Assembly (NCBI GenBank): GCA_012522755.1
Contig: JAAYJV010000099.1
Location: 1-32,988 of the forward strand
Length of the DNA stretch: 32,988 bases
Origin: Candidatus Hydrogenedens sp.
GTDB lineage: Bacteria > Hydrogenedentota > Hydrogenedentia > Hydrogenedentales > CAITNO01
Reading direction: 5' to 3'
Made by a program: the position numbers and the translations under genes. Positions within the stretch are counted from its first letter, which is position 1, and the number at the start of each line of letters is the position of its first letter. The notes beneath the pieces are model-generated. The model ran no database searches. It worked only from the letters and a program-made list of their open reading frames with translations, and was not told the DNA's origin. This document shows positions 15,600 to 24,670 of the stretch, piece by piece.

Positions 15600-17840
15600 T
15601 CAATGATAATTGAAGGGAAGACAATTAAGGACGTGAGGGACTTTTTCGGGAGCTGGTGCATTCAGAACTTCCTGCAGCACCTGCATGGCTGTTGCAGCAC
15701 CGGGCAGGCGATCTCCTATACGGTTCAGAATCACCTGCGCTTCACCATAATAAAATTGAGTGCCCGTAACACAAAAGGCCACTGTGGCAACCATGACTCC
15801 TAAGAGATTCAAGATGAGCCCGTGCGCCTCATCACAACATATCATGAAGGCTTGATCAAAGTAATGATTTGCAAGATTCCGTGCGTCTGATATATCGCTG
15901 TCGACAATAAGCAAAGCACGATATAGATTGATCAATTCCCAGGGATGTTGGAGGGCTGATTCCCAGTCGTCCATTTCCTTCAGGTAATATTGACGCAGAG
16001 GGTGAAGCTCCGGCACAAGATATAGGGCGCGGAGCAAAAGATGGTGGCGATATTCATGATCATGGGACACATCTTTCGCTATCTCGCCGATCTCTTTCGC
16101 TTCCAAAGGAATAATCGTATGAACCAGCTCACGGGCCGTCGGAAAGGAGGCATCCATGGCATTGATGGCACGGTAAATGCCTGTTTGCTGACACTCTCCT
16201 TTTTTCTGCGCTTCCTTCAGGTCCGCCACCTCAAATTTTTCCAGTGCCTGAGCAAAAGACGCTTCCGCTTCGTTGTAAGCACCAAGCATGGAATGATATT
16301 GACCTGCAGCACTGTGAGCACGTCCCTGCATGGCGGGAGTCAGTGCACCAAAGAACTGATCATAAATGATGGCGTCTACCGTCGCTTGCGCCTGATGAAA
16401 CTGAAAACTGTCCGCATAGCTGACAGCCACATTCAAGTCCACATAAGCAGCGAATTCCCGATCATGTATCCGAAGGTCATTTTGTACTTCCTGATATTTT
16501 TCACGTACTTTTCCAGCACTTTCAGGGTCACCATGGTGATTTGCGTCCTGAAGCTGCAAAGCAAAGAAAATCATTTGTATATGCTTCGGCAGATCGTTGG
16601 GATGCACAGTGATCAAACGGATTACATCGCATGAAAGGGTACGCAATTGCCGCAAATCACGTGCTTTGTTCTGATAGCGCTCTTCCAGAGCAACAAGAAG
16701 TTTTTCCTGTAAATCCTGACGCATTGCCAGACGTTCTTTTAAATCTTTCATTACCAGTTTATACAGCGCCGTGCCCCGCGTATCTATTAGAAAATTCAAT
16801 ACTTGATCCACATTGCCCAGCTCTTCCAAACGATCGATATCATCCAGTTGTTGGGATAAATCCAAAGTGATCGGAAGATAACCAGGAAGTTTTTTGTAAC
16901 TGAATTCTCTGTTTAATGCAAGAGCACGTTTTGTCTGATCATTAGCAATATATGCAAGTAAATCAGCATAGGGAATATACTCGAATTCTTTCTCTTCATA
17001 ACGGGCTTCTCGAATATGCCAGCTATCGAAACGCTCCGGCGTCCGATCTTTCATAGCAGCCAAATATCCTTGAAATTTTTGAGTGGCATCAGTCCCCGCC
17101 ACATGTCCTCCAATTCGTTCTACAAAGAAGGAAGCTTCTCTAATGGTGCGCCCTTCCAATCGCAACATCCAGCCTAATAAGACTTTAAAACAGCATTGAA
17201 GCAACATATCGTAATGCTTGGCTGCATTTTCTCTTTCATCATTCAGAAAGATAGGCATAATAAAAGGAAAGCAACGCTGACAGTTCAAAAGCTGCTTCAA
17301 AGAATCATGCATTTCCTCTTCGCTATTTTCACGCAAATGAGTCTTAACCCATGGCAACACGTTGTAATCAGGGCTATCCCCAAACCAGACAATTCCTGCG
17401 AGCACGCCTTCATGACGTGGTCGTGTTGAAAAAAGCATACTGCTGGGCCATAATTCATCAATATAAATACGACACACATTGGGAAGCATTGTTTTTCCTT
17501 CTTCTCGTCTGACCACTAATTTTTTGTCCAAAATTTCAAAATTAGTTTCATGAGACACTATGTAACATGAGACTGCGGAAAACCCCCATCTTTTCTTTTT
17601 TTCATCATAAGCGATAGATACCTCAACGTTTACTATTGACCCCTCCAGTGGAACGAATGAGTTTTCAATTACTGAATGATGAATAAAAATCTCTCTATCA
17701 AAGTTGTCGTTTGTTGCAAATACAAAAGCTGCAAAACGACGCATGATCTTGGCTTCGAAACTCTTTCCCTTGAGTTCTTTTTCCACTTCTGACCGTGTGG
17801 CTTCATGCTGGATGGACTCAAAAGTAAAAAATTTATTCAT
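15600..17840 (-). CDS. Cold-shock-like domain / RNase H-like (DUF3800-like) / TPR-like protein (746 aa)
   Basis: A multi-domain protein that I cannot assign to a named family. Residues about 25-92 read like a cold-shock RNA-binding domain (KSFEAKIMRRFAAFVFAT, EIFIHHSVI, PLEGSIVNVEV, KKRWGFSAV). Residues about 118-335 resemble DUF3800-type RNase H folds by spaced acidic motifs: CRIYIDELW, FFVERIGGH and YIPYADLLAYI. From about 340 on it is helical, with TPR-like signatures such as AGQYHSMLGAYNEAEASFAQALEKFE. No signal peptide or membrane segment. The start at 17840 has GGGAG 5 bases upstream; an ATG 10 codons earlier has none. Base composition is visibly more AT-rich than the neighbours, suggesting transfer. 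A nucleic-acid-targeting, perhaps defence, role is inference. Confidence 0.75.
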   Translation of the reverse strand: MNKFFTFESIQHEATRSEVEKELKGKSFEAKIMRRFAAFVFATNDNFDREIFIHHSVIENSFVPLEGSIVNVEVSIAYDEKKKRWGFSAVSCYIVSHETNFEILDKKLVVRREEGKTMLPNVCRIYIDELWPSSMLFSTRPRHEGVLAGIVWFGDSPDYNVLPWVKTHLRENSEEEMHDSLKQLLNCQRCFPFIMPIFLNDERENAAKHYDMLLQCCFKVLLGWMLRLEGRTIREASFFVERIGGHVAGTDATQKFQGYLAAMKDRTPERFDSWHIREARYEEKEFEYIPYADLLAYIANDQTKRALALNREFSYKKLPGYLPITLDLSQQLDDIDRLEELGNVDQVLNFLIDTRGTALYKLVMKDLKERLAMRQDLQEKLLVALEERYQNKARDLRQLRTLSCDVIRLITVHPNDLPKHIQMIFFALQLQDANHHGDPESAGKVREKYQEVQNDLRIHDREFAAYVDLNVAVSYADSFQFHQAQATVDAIIYDQFFGALTPAMQGRAHSAAGQYHSMLGAYNEAEASFAQALEKFEVADLKEAQKKGECQQTGIYRAINAMDASFPTARELVHTIIPLEAKEIGEIAKDVSHDHEYRHHLLLRALYLVPELHPLRQYYLKEMDDWESALQHPWELINLYRALLIVDSDISDARNLANHYFDQAFMICCDEAHGLILNLLGVMVATVAFCVTGTQFYYGEAQVILNRIGDRLPGAATAMQVLQEVLNAPAPEKVPHVLNCLPFNYH

Positions 17841-17937
17841 GTCAACTCCCGCTGATAGATTGTTTTTCATGTTTGTAAGACAAAGAGATCAGGACACGTC
17901 ACGAAATGACAGTATGGTTCCTTTCGCATCTTTACAT

Positions 17938-17966
17938 ACTATACTTTGTATTGTGCACAAAGTCGA
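17938..17966 (-). promoter_or_regulatory. Promoter with operator-like inverted repeat for the 746-aa gene
   Basis: On the minus strand TCGACT (17966-17961), a 17-base spacer and TATAGT (17943-17938) form a good promoter. The spacer holds a perfect inverted repeat ACTTTGT (17943-17949) / ACAAAGT (17957-17963) with TTGTGCACAA at its centre. A bound repressor would block RNA polymerase. Confidence 0.55.
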
Positions 17967-18040
17967 GACATGAATCCAGAAGATAAGAGATTGCCGTTCC
18001 TGATTCGCATAAAATCTCTCTTAATTTCCAGATTAAAAAA

Positions 18041-18069
18041 TTGCTACCGAGGCTCTTGCCCTGTATAAT
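18041..18069 (+). promoter_or_regulatory. Promoter of the cobalamin riboswitch transcript
   Basis: TTGCTA (18041-18046), a 17-base spacer and a perfect TATAAT (18064-18069). Transcription would start at about 18076, at the first base of the riboswitch P1 stem. Confidence 0.65.
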
Positions 18070-18075
18070 AATTGT

Positions 18076-18291
18076 ATCGGTCCGGGATTTTTGTTTTGTA
18101 TCCCGGCTAAGAGGGAACCCGGTGCGAATCCGGGACTGCCCCGCAGCGGTAATCGGGAACGACCGACACCGGAAACCTCATGCAAGAAGGTTTCGCAAAG
18201 CACTGGGCCCTTGTGAAGCCCGGGAAGCGGTGTTCAGTAGGTGTACTGTGAAAAGCGCATGTCAAGCCCGTAAGTCCGAAGACCTGCCGAT
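18076..18291 (+). ncRNA. Cobalamin (adenosylcobalamin) riboswitch
   Basis: The conserved core is plain: 'aagagggaacccggtgcgaa', 'tccgggactgccccgcagcg' and, at the 3' end, the B12-box-like 'aagtccgaagacctgcc' (18272-18288). ATCGG (18076-18080) pairs with CCGAT (18287-18291) as P1. It should bind a cobalamin and reduce expression of the downstream surface-protein and pseudopilin genes when B12 is plentiful. A terminator hairpin follows 35 bases later. Confidence 0.93.
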
Positions 18292-18325
18292 GTTACCCGG
18301 GCTTTGTCGCTCGGGAAGACAACAA

Positions 18326-18351
18326 GACTTTCGCGGGAAGGTCGGTTTTTT
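18326..18351 (+). terminator. Riboswitch expression-platform terminator
   Basis: A 7-bp stem GACTTTC (18326-18332) / GGAAGGTC side (18337-18343, with one G-T pair) and a GCGG loop are followed by GG and six T. The place between the B12 sensor and the gene makes it the likely off-switch. Confidence 0.65.
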
Positions 18352-18407
18352 GCGCTGTTTTTTAATGGCACCCTCCCTCCTTCCCCCCAATCTTCTGTCT
18401 TCCCTGC

Positions 18408-18436
18408 GTCAAAGCTGAAAAAGCGAGGGCTTTGAC
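18408..18436 (+). promoter_or_regulatory. Hairpin abutting the start codon of the surface-protein gene
   Basis: GTCAAAGC (18408-18415) and GCTTTGAC (18429-18436) are perfect complements. The 13-base loop contains the only purine-rich ribosome-binding candidate (GCGAGG), and the ATG follows at 18437. It may tune translation initiation. Confidence 0.45.
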
Positions 18437-20587
18437 ATGTTGAAGAAGATTGTTTCCGCAGCGGCACTCCTGCTGTTGCTTTGTGTGCCTCTTCAGGCGC
18501 AGACCACAGCCAGCCCCTGGGCGACGCAGCTTCACAGCCGCCACGCCATTGACCCCTCCCCCGGTTTTGATGATCCCACCAAGGCTCTGGGCAAACCCTC
18601 CGGAGGCGGTGTCTATGCGCCTGATCATTCCCAGGCTTATTCCATCGGTCGGCCGGGAGCGGGCGAAGGCAGCTATATCATCTTCGGATTTGATGCGCCC
18701 ATTTTGGACCATCCCGACAATCCGCAAGGGCTGGATTTCATCGTTTTCGGCAATGCTTTCTGGGTAGGCGGCACCCCCTTACGCCGCTGGGCGGAACCGG
18801 CACTGGTGCAGGTCAGCGAAGATGTGAACGGAAACGGCATCCCTGATGATCCCTGGTATACCATCCCGGGAAGCCGGGCGGTGCAGGCAAGTGTATTGCC
18901 TTCGGGCATTTCTGATTTCTCGCCGCCCATGGCTGGTAATGTATTCAATCCCCGCAGCGATGGCAAAGAGCAGGACTGGGGCTACGGTGATATGACACCG
19001 ACTTTGCAGGAATATCTGGACAACTATCTGCGTCCTGATGATCCTTTTGAGGTGGGCATCTCAGAAAGAAGCGGTGGCGGTGATGCCATCGATATCGCCT
19101 GGGCCGTGGATGCGGACGGCCATCCGGCCGATCTGTCGCAAATACACTTTGTGCGATTGAGCGCCTTCATCAACGCTTCTCAGGGCCCCTTTAACTTTAT
19201 CACGCCCGAAGTGGTCGGTATTGCGGCTGTGGCCCGTGATCTGGACACGGACGGCGACGGTATTCTCGATGATTATGAACTGCGTGTTGCGGGAACGGAT
19301 CCTTTGCGCCCTGAAAGCACTGTGTTGCCTCTGGAAATTCCTCTGGAATATGGGGGCAGCCCGGCGGGTACACTTCTGGGTAAGGCCACTGATACAGGGG
19401 GCAACAGTCTGGCCTTCTATTCCTCCGGCCTTCGCACGGGACAGCGCAGTTTCAATTGTATGGTGGATATTCTCCCTGTTGCGGAAATACCGGAGGGTGA
19501 TCTTCCCGAAGGCTTCATCGCCAGCGGCTGTGCCATCCTTTTTTCTTCCTCGGAAAGTGATTTCTCTCAGGCACAGATCCAGCCAGCCGAATTCACCCTG
19601 GCTTATGAAGGGGGAGAGATCGCCGGGCTGGACGAAAGCAAGCTGGAACCATTCCGATACGACAACGGACATTTCACCCGCGAGGGTATTGAAGCACTCA
19701 TGCGTAATCCGGAAGAAAACCGGATCAGCTTCCGTTGCAACCGGCCCGGCACCTTTATACTCGCCTCCAGTGCCGGGGCGGGCGATATGCAGCCGGGACA
19801 TGTCTCTATCCCATTGACCGTGGACCCTGCAGAAGGCGTCACGGCTGACGGCACTTCCCTGATAAGGATTGAATCATTGCCCTTTCTGCTGGCCGATGAC
19901 ACTGCACCTGATCCTGATGCACTGTATACTCTGTCCTTTTTCCCCGATACTCTGGCGACTGTGGAAACACCTGATCTGGATCCGAACCAAGCCGGAATAC
20001 AGTTGCAAGCCGAAGAGGGCATTATTCATGCTGTCCTCCGCGCCGGGAAACAGTCCGGACAGTTGACGGTCTTTCTTGCCCTGGACGACGGCACCGCTTC
20101 AGGAAGTATCGTCATTCCCCTGCATCCCGGTCCGGCCGTGGGCCAGGTTACGCTGGAACCTCTCAATAGCACTGCCACGGCGCCGGGGCCCATCCATTTC
20201 ACGAGCAGCCGGATCACGGATCAATACGGCAACGCTGTCCAGGATGGCGGCTTCCTGACGCTGGAGGTATCAGGTGGTCGTTGCATCACTCCAGACGCAG
20301 CTCCTTCCCAACCGGGTCATCAGGTAGCCGTTCTGGGCGAGCGTCTCAGTTTCAGCATTCTGGTTGATGCTGAGAATGCAGAGGAAGGCCAGGCGGCTGT
20401 CCTGCTGCGTCTCTATGCTGATGTGGAACAACAGGATGCGATTGGCACGAGCTTCCATCTCTTCCATATCGTCAAAATGCCTCTGAATAAAGTGCTTGTC
20501 CCGGCTTTCCTGCTCTTTCTGAGCATTGGCGTATTGCTGGTGCGTTCCTCCGCCAGAAAAAGAGCAGTCCCCCGGAGCAGGCCATGA
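18437..20587 (+). CDS. B12-regulated anchored surface protein (716 aa)
   Basis: Secreted protein with signal peptide (cleavage near LQA, residue 21), a large beta-rich body and a C-terminal membrane anchor ([19 protein letters not shown]) with a basic end ([11 protein letters not shown]). The N-terminal domain has [33 protein letters not shown] and DPWYTIPGS, wording I recall from 'cell surface proteins' in B12-transport loci of other bacteria. Calcium-binding-like loops are D129-V-NGNGIPDD and [12 protein letters not shown] (270-281), the latter like a thrombospondin type 3 repeat. The rest resembles Ig-like or Calx-beta-type strands. A B12 riboswitch upstream points to corrinoid capture or a B12-independent substitute; this is inference. 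The downstream gene overlaps by 4 bases. Confidence 0.8.
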   Translation: MLKKIVSAAALLLLLCVPLQAQTTASPWATQLHSRHAIDPSPGFDDPTKALGKPSGGGVYAPDHSQAYSIGRPGAGEGSYIIFGFDAPILDHPDNPQGLDFIVFGNAFWVGGTPLRRWAEPALVQVSEDVNGNGIPDDPWYTIPGSRAVQASVLPSGISDFSPPMAGNVFNPRSDGKEQDWGYGDMTPTLQEYLDNYLRPDDPFEVGISERSGGGDAIDIAWAVDADGHPADLSQIHFVRLSAFINASQGPFNFITPEVVGIAAVARDLDTDGDGILDDYELRVAGTDPLRPESTVLPLEIPLEYGGSPAGTLLGKATDTGGNSLAFYSSGLRTGQRSFNCMVDILPVAEIPEGDLPEGFIASGCAILFSSSESDFSQAQIQPAEFTLAYEGGEIAGLDESKLEPFRYDNGHFTREGIEALMRNPEENRISFRCNRPGTFILASSAGAGDMQPGHVSIPLTVDPAEGVTADGTSLIRIESLPFLLADDTAPDPDALYTLSFFPDTLATVETPDLDPNQAGIQLQAEEGIIHAVLRAGKQSGQLTVFLALDDGTASGSIVIPLHPGPAVGQVTLEPLNSTATAPGPIHFTSSRITDQYGNAVQDGGFLTLEVSGGRCITPDAAPSQPGHQVAVLGERLSFSILVDAENAEEGQAAVLLRLYADVEQQDAIGTSFHLFHIVKMPLNKVLVPAFLLFLSIGVLLVRSSARKRAVPRSRP

Positions 20588-21450
20588 GATCACTGTCCCG
20601 GTCAGCAGCCTTCACACTCATCGAACTGCTGGTGGTCATCGCCATCATCAGCATTCTGTCCGCCATTCTGTTGCCCGCCTTGAGCCGTGCCCGATCCGCT
20701 GCGAGATCATCGCAATGTGTAAGCAATCTGCGTCAGATTTTTCTTGCGAACACCATGTATGCGGCGGAGCATAACGGCCATTATGTGCCTGCGGCGGCGG
20801 ATATGTATGACTTCATGCTGAGCGGTGCTGAACCGGAACACTTCGGCGGGCGCCATCGCTGGCATGGTACCCGGGAAACACCGAATCCCAGGACGCCCTT
20901 CAATCCTGATACAGGCCCATTGACGGAATATCTGCCTGACGGTCGTGTGAAAGAATGTCCCGTTTTCTTTGAATTCAAAGAACATAATCCGCTGGAAAAC
21001 ACCTTTGAGGCCGGTGCCGGTGGCTACGGCTACAACATGGCCTATGTGGGTTCCATGCTGTCGCTGGTGAAAGATCCGGTGGAGGCGGTACGCCTGGGCA
21101 TGCCTGAAAGTGCCATCATCCAGCCGGCCCGAACCATCATGTTCGCCGATGCGGCCATGCCCCAGGAGTCGGGCCTCATTGAGTACAGCTTTGTGGAGCC
21201 GCCTTTTTACGTATCCTCTGATTATCCTCATGGTCGGGAAGACTGGATGAATTCGCCGAGCATCCATTTCCGTCATTACGGTCGTGTGAATGTGCTGTGG
21301 TGCGACGGTCATATCACGAGCGAGCGCTGGGAATGGGCGCCGGCCGAAAATATTTACGGTGCCTCCAACAGCCGCTGGAATGTGGGCTGGTTCGGTCCGG
21401 AAAACAACAGTCTCTTTGAAGCCTTACCCGCCAGTATGAATGGTCGCTGA
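20584..21450 (+). CDS. Prepilin-like protein with H-X9-DG C-terminal signature
   Basis: Pseudopilin of the type II secretion/type IV pilus class (288 aa). A short basic leader ends at A9, before the classic mature N-terminus F10[15 protein letters not shown] with the conserved Glu at mature position 5 (E14). It would be cut and methylated by a PilD peptidase. The C-terminal part has [15 protein letters not shown], the H-X9-DG signature of the prepilins abundant in Planctomycetes, Lentisphaerae and Verrucomicrobia. ATG overlaps the surface protein's stop (ATGA, 20584-20587), so both are under the B12 riboswitch. Its partner is probably that surface protein or a secretion machinery elsewhere. 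Confidence 0.9.
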   Translation: MRSLSRSAAFTLIELLVVIAIISILSAILLPALSRARSAARSSQCVSNLRQIFLANTMYAAEHNGHYVPAAADMYDFMLSGAEPEHFGGRHRWHGTRETPNPRTPFNPDTGPLTEYLPDGRVKECPVFFEFKEHNPLENTFEAGAGGYGYNMAYVGSMLSLVKDPVEAVRLGMPESAIIQPARTIMFADAAMPQESGLIEYSFVEPPFYVSSDYPHGREDWMNSPSIHFRHYGRVNVLWCDGHITSERWEWAPAENIYGASNSRWNVGWFGPENNSLFEALPASMNGR

Positions 21451-21522
21451 TTTTTTCGCAGCCACTGCAACAATACTGCAATATTTCAATGCCCCTCCTT
21501 TTCTGTCCTCTTCCCCCTCGGG

Positions 21523-21528
21523 TATAAT
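21523..21528 (+). promoter_or_regulatory. Candidate -10 element of the rhamnosidase gene
   Basis: A perfect TATAAT lies 36 bases upstream of the ATG. No good -35 is seen at the usual spacing, so the promoter may need an activator. It separates this gene from the B12-controlled pair upstream. Confidence 0.5.
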
Positions 21529-21563
21529 GGACTTTTCCCAAGCATAGAAGGAGGAAATGACTC

Positions 21564-24200
21564 ATGATCAGCCTTGTGACTGCCCTGACTGTTGCCATCG
21601 GACTCACCGCCATGGAACCCACAAGCGTGGAGGCCGAATATCTCGCCACGCCTTTGCATGGGGACAACTGGGACCTGTATTTCGACAACTCTGAAGCACT
21701 GCGTCCTTATCTGCTGGATCTGAGTCCGGCACAATGGATCTGGTTCCCTTCCAATCGAACGCTGTCCAACACCTTTATTCTCTTTCGCCGGGAGATTGAT
21801 GTGGGAGACGAAGTGCCGGTCAAAGCGCGTGGCTGGATCACAGCGGACAGTCGTTACAGACTGACAGTGAACGGCGAACGGGTGCAATGGGGCCCGGCTC
21901 CTTTCGATCCACGCTATCAGGAAGCGGATCCTTTTGATATCAGTGCGTTTTTGCAACCGGGCAGGAATGTGATTGCAGTGAAAGTGCTTCATTACGGCCT
22001 GGGCGATGGCACCTGGCCGGGAGGCAAGCCGGGACTGCTTTTTCATGGGGAGCTGATTGATGGAGACGGCAAAAAAACAAGCCTGGTCTCCGATACTTCC
22101 TGGCTCAGCCATCTCGACCGTGCCCACAAACCGGGTCAGCATAAACGCTGGTTTCTCCGCTCTTTACAGGAAGAGTTTGATTACCGTCTTCATCCCATCG
22201 GTTGGGATACCGTTGACTACCGCCCCGGAGATGAATGGTTGCCCGCCATGGTGCTGCGCTGTCCCGCTGACAAGCCCAGTGCCTGCAGCTTCTACCAGAG
22301 CAACGACCTTATAGACCGTGTTCATGATGAATTCGGATCTTTACGGACACGTCAGATTCCTCTCATGGCCGAGCATATTGTTGCGGCGAAAAGACTGGTT
22401 GATTCCGGGCGGATGAAATGGCTGCGCGACCCCCACGACTGGTTTGACATGCGTGTACCGGGTTCTTTTGAGGTGATACAGGAAAGATCTGTTCAAGAGC
22501 AGAGCGACGGCACCATTCTTGTGCCTGCAACGGAAGAAGACGAAGGAATTTTTCTGACCTTTGAATTTGAAGAACAGCTCGTTGGCTGGCCGCAGTTTAC
22601 CATTGACGCTGCGGAAGGAACCGTTGTTGAACTGATGATTCAGGAGTCCCATGCGGAGGACGGCCCGGCGTGGCTGGAAACGCATCTTTTTTCCTGGTCA
22701 CGCTTTATCAGCCGGGAAGGAGAGCAGCACTTTGAGCCCTTCGATTACGAAAGCTTTCGTTGGGTGCAGCTTCATATCAGAAATGCTTCCCGGCCCGTCA
22801 TCATCAGCCAGGTGGGTGCCCGCCGACGCATGACGGATTGGCCTGCTCCGGCTGTGGTGCAATGCGACGACCCGGCCATGCAACGTCTTTTCAACGCCAC
22901 GGTGAACACCCTGCACAACAGCGCTCAGGATATTGTTGTTGATGGCATGGGTCGGGAACGCCAGCAATACAGCGGCGATTGCGGTCCGCAGCTTTTCTGC
23001 ATCCGCCAGGCTTTCGGCAATATGCTGTTGCCGGCCCGTTACATCAGAACCTACAGTGAAGGAAATGCGCCGGATGGATATTTTCTTGATTCCTGGCCCG
23101 CCTTTGACCGCCTCGCCCGGGTGATGCAAAAGCAGATGCAGGGCGCCTCCTGGGGCCCCATTCTGGATCACGGTGTAGGCTTCATCTTCGATTGCTGGCA
23201 TCATTACCTGGAAACGGGCGATGCCCAAAGTGTTGCCGAAGCCTATCCGCGCCTTCTTCGCTTTGCCGATTATCTGTGGAACATGCGCCAGGACTCAGGT
23301 CTGCTGCCCGTGGTGAATCTGGGTATTCCCACAGTCTGGATCGACCACGACGCCTATCAGGACATGAAACACAAAGAATGTGCTTTCAACCTCTATGGGG
23401 CCGCCATGTATGAATATGCACTGGCACCGCTCGCCCGTGCGTTTTCTGAAGAAGAGCGTGCATCATTGTATGAAGAACGGTCGGCGGCTTTGGTGAAAGC
23501 GACTCAGGAGCGCTATTGGGATCAGGAACGCCGTCTCTTTGTCGCCAACCTTCCCTGGGAAAAGGAAGAGGCTGAAATGCGCCTTTGCGATCGATCACTG
23601 GCAACGGCCATTCTGTACAATTATTGTCCTGACAATGACCGGGAAGTTTCTTTAAAGGCACTGGCTGAATGTCCGCCTGAAATGGGAATCTCCTATCCGG
23701 CCAACGCTTACTGGCGCTACTGGGCACTGGCGCATATGTCCCGGATGGATGTGGTACTGGACGACTTCCGCAGTCGCTGGGCGACCATGGGTTCCGTGAT
23801 CCATAACAATACCCTTCAGGAAAACTGGACCGCCAGACCCGACTCAACTTCTGAATGGAGCCATTGTCCCGTCTGTCCTCTGTATATTCTGCATATGGAT
23901 ATTGTCGGACTGCGCCCCACGGAAGCCGGATTTGCCAGTTGTGATATCAGGCCTCAGCTGTCCACACTGGGTGCTCTGGACACAGTCATTCACACCGTGA
24001 AAGGAGCCTTTGCGTTCCAGGCGAAAAAGAATGGTGATCTCTATGATGTCCGTCTGACAGTACCGGAAGGCTGTGACGCGACCCTGATATTACCGGAAGA
24101 AATACCCTGTTCGCAGCCTTCAGCCGAAAGAACACCGGAACCCGGATTCAAAGCCTATACATTGAAGTCCGGTGCGGAGAATCTTTTTGTCACCCGCTGA
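21564..24200 (+). CDS. Secreted GH78 alpha-L-rhamnosidase
   Basis: Family 78 glycoside hydrolase (878 aa) that removes terminal alpha-L-rhamnose from glycans. A signal peptide (cleavage after VEA, residue 24) sends it to the periplasm or outside. Domains in order: N-terminal beta-sandwich carbohydrate-binding part with AQWIWFP (56-62) and LTVNGERVQWGPAPFDPRY; a second beta domain (QFTIDAAEGTVVELMIQESH); then the alpha/alpha-barrel with the catalytic region D460-GMGRERQQYSGD (R464, E465 and D472 expected near the active site); and the C-terminal beta domain (ASCDIRPQLSTLG, VHTVKGAF-like). AAGGAGG (21548-21554) supports the start. Neighbouring carbohydrate genes fit a plant or algal polysaccharide diet. 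Confidence 0.9.
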   Translation: MISLVTALTVAIGLTAMEPTSVEAEYLATPLHGDNWDLYFDNSEALRPYLLDLSPAQWIWFPSNRTLSNTFILFRREIDVGDEVPVKARGWITADSRYRLTVNGERVQWGPAPFDPRYQEADPFDISAFLQPGRNVIAVKVLHYGLGDGTWPGGKPGLLFHGELIDGDGKKTSLVSDTSWLSHLDRAHKPGQHKRWFLRSLQEEFDYRLHPIGWDTVDYRPGDEWLPAMVLRCPADKPSACSFYQSNDLIDRVHDEFGSLRTRQIPLMAEHIVAAKRLVDSGRMKWLRDPHDWFDMRVPGSFEVIQERSVQEQSDGTILVPATEEDEGIFLTFEFEEQLVGWPQFTIDAAEGTVVELMIQESHAEDGPAWLETHLFSWSRFISREGEQHFEPFDYESFRWVQLHIRNASRPVIISQVGARRRMTDWPAPAVVQCDDPAMQRLFNATVNTLHNSAQDIVVDGMGRERQQYSGDCGPQLFCIRQAFGNMLLPARYIRTYSEGNAPDGYFLDSWPAFDRLARVMQKQMQGASWGPILDHGVGFIFDCWHHYLETGDAQSVAEAYPRLLRFADYLWNMRQDSGLLPVVNLGIPTVWIDHDAYQDMKHKECAFNLYGAAMYEYALAPLARAFSEEERASLYEERSAALVKATQERYWDQERRLFVANLPWEKEEAEMRLCDRSLATAILYNYCPDNDREVSLKALAECPPEMGISYPANAYWRYWALAHMSRMDVVLDDFRSRWATMGSVIHNNTLQENWTARPDSTSEWSHCPVCPLYILHMDIVGLRPTEAGFASCDIRPQLSTLGALDTVIHTVKGAFAFQAKKNGDLYDVRLTVPEGCDATLILPEEIPCSQPSAERTPEPGFKAYTLKSGAENLFVTR

Positions 24201-24514
24201 TTGATCCAATGACCGCCTTGAAATGTGGAGAGTTATTCAGGAAGCAGGGCAATAGTATCAGGCCTGGTGGAAGGTCCTTTTTTACCTTTCCGCTTGTTCC
24301 GCTTCTTTACACCCGATGTATATTCTCCCGGAAAAACCGTCGGGAATTTCATATGCACACATGATGAAGTTATGAAAATCAAAAGACTTGCAAAGCGAAT
24401 AACGGAACCTGCTTGAACATAAATAAATCTTGAATGACTTTAATACAGAAAATGAGACAATAAAGTACTGTCCGATCCGGAAAATAACTGAAAAACAAAG
24501 GATCAGGTTTGGTT
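24201..24514. other. Gene-free spacer before the lpxA leader
   Basis: AT-rich spacer with no credible gene. TTGAAT (24430-24435) and TAATAC (24441-24446) are promoter-like words, but not at a proper spacing. No terminator for the rhamnosidase gene was found. Confidence 0.4.
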
Positions 24515-24658
24515 TAGGAGGCCCATTTATGGTATTAATTGGGAGGTGAGCGGGTCTTTTTTCCCAATTTTGGCGTATACAGCCTGGTATTACAGCTGTC
24601 AGCCTGTAAACGCATTTGGTAGTCATACAGCCGGGACGGTGAATTCCGTCCCGTTTTT
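24515..24658 (+). promoter_or_regulatory. Structured leader of lpxA with intrinsic terminator
   Basis: The leader begins with a strong ribosome-binding site (TAGGAGG, 24515-24521) for a six-codon frame. An 8-bp inverted repeat AATTGGGA (24537-24544) / TCCCAATT (24562-24569) overlaps that frame. Bases 24573-24612 hold repeated 'acagcctg'/'cagcctgta' words able to pair with each other. A perfect 8-bp stem CGGGACGG (24632-24639) / CCGTCCCG (24646-24653) with TTTTT then ends 13 bases before the lpxA ATG. The order peptide, alternative hairpins, terminator is that of an attenuator; function is inferred. Confidence 0.45.
24529..24549 (+). CDS. Possible leader peptide MVLIGR
   Basis: ATG GTA TTA ATT GGG AGG TGA, seven bases after a near-perfect ribosome-binding site (TAGGAGG). 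Its last codons form one arm of a hairpin in the lpxA leader. Ribosome movement here could influence the terminator downstream. There is no run of one rare or regulatory codon, so the sensed signal is unclear. Confidence 0.35.
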   Translation: MVLIGR

Positions 24659-24670
24659 CGAAAGTGCGGC

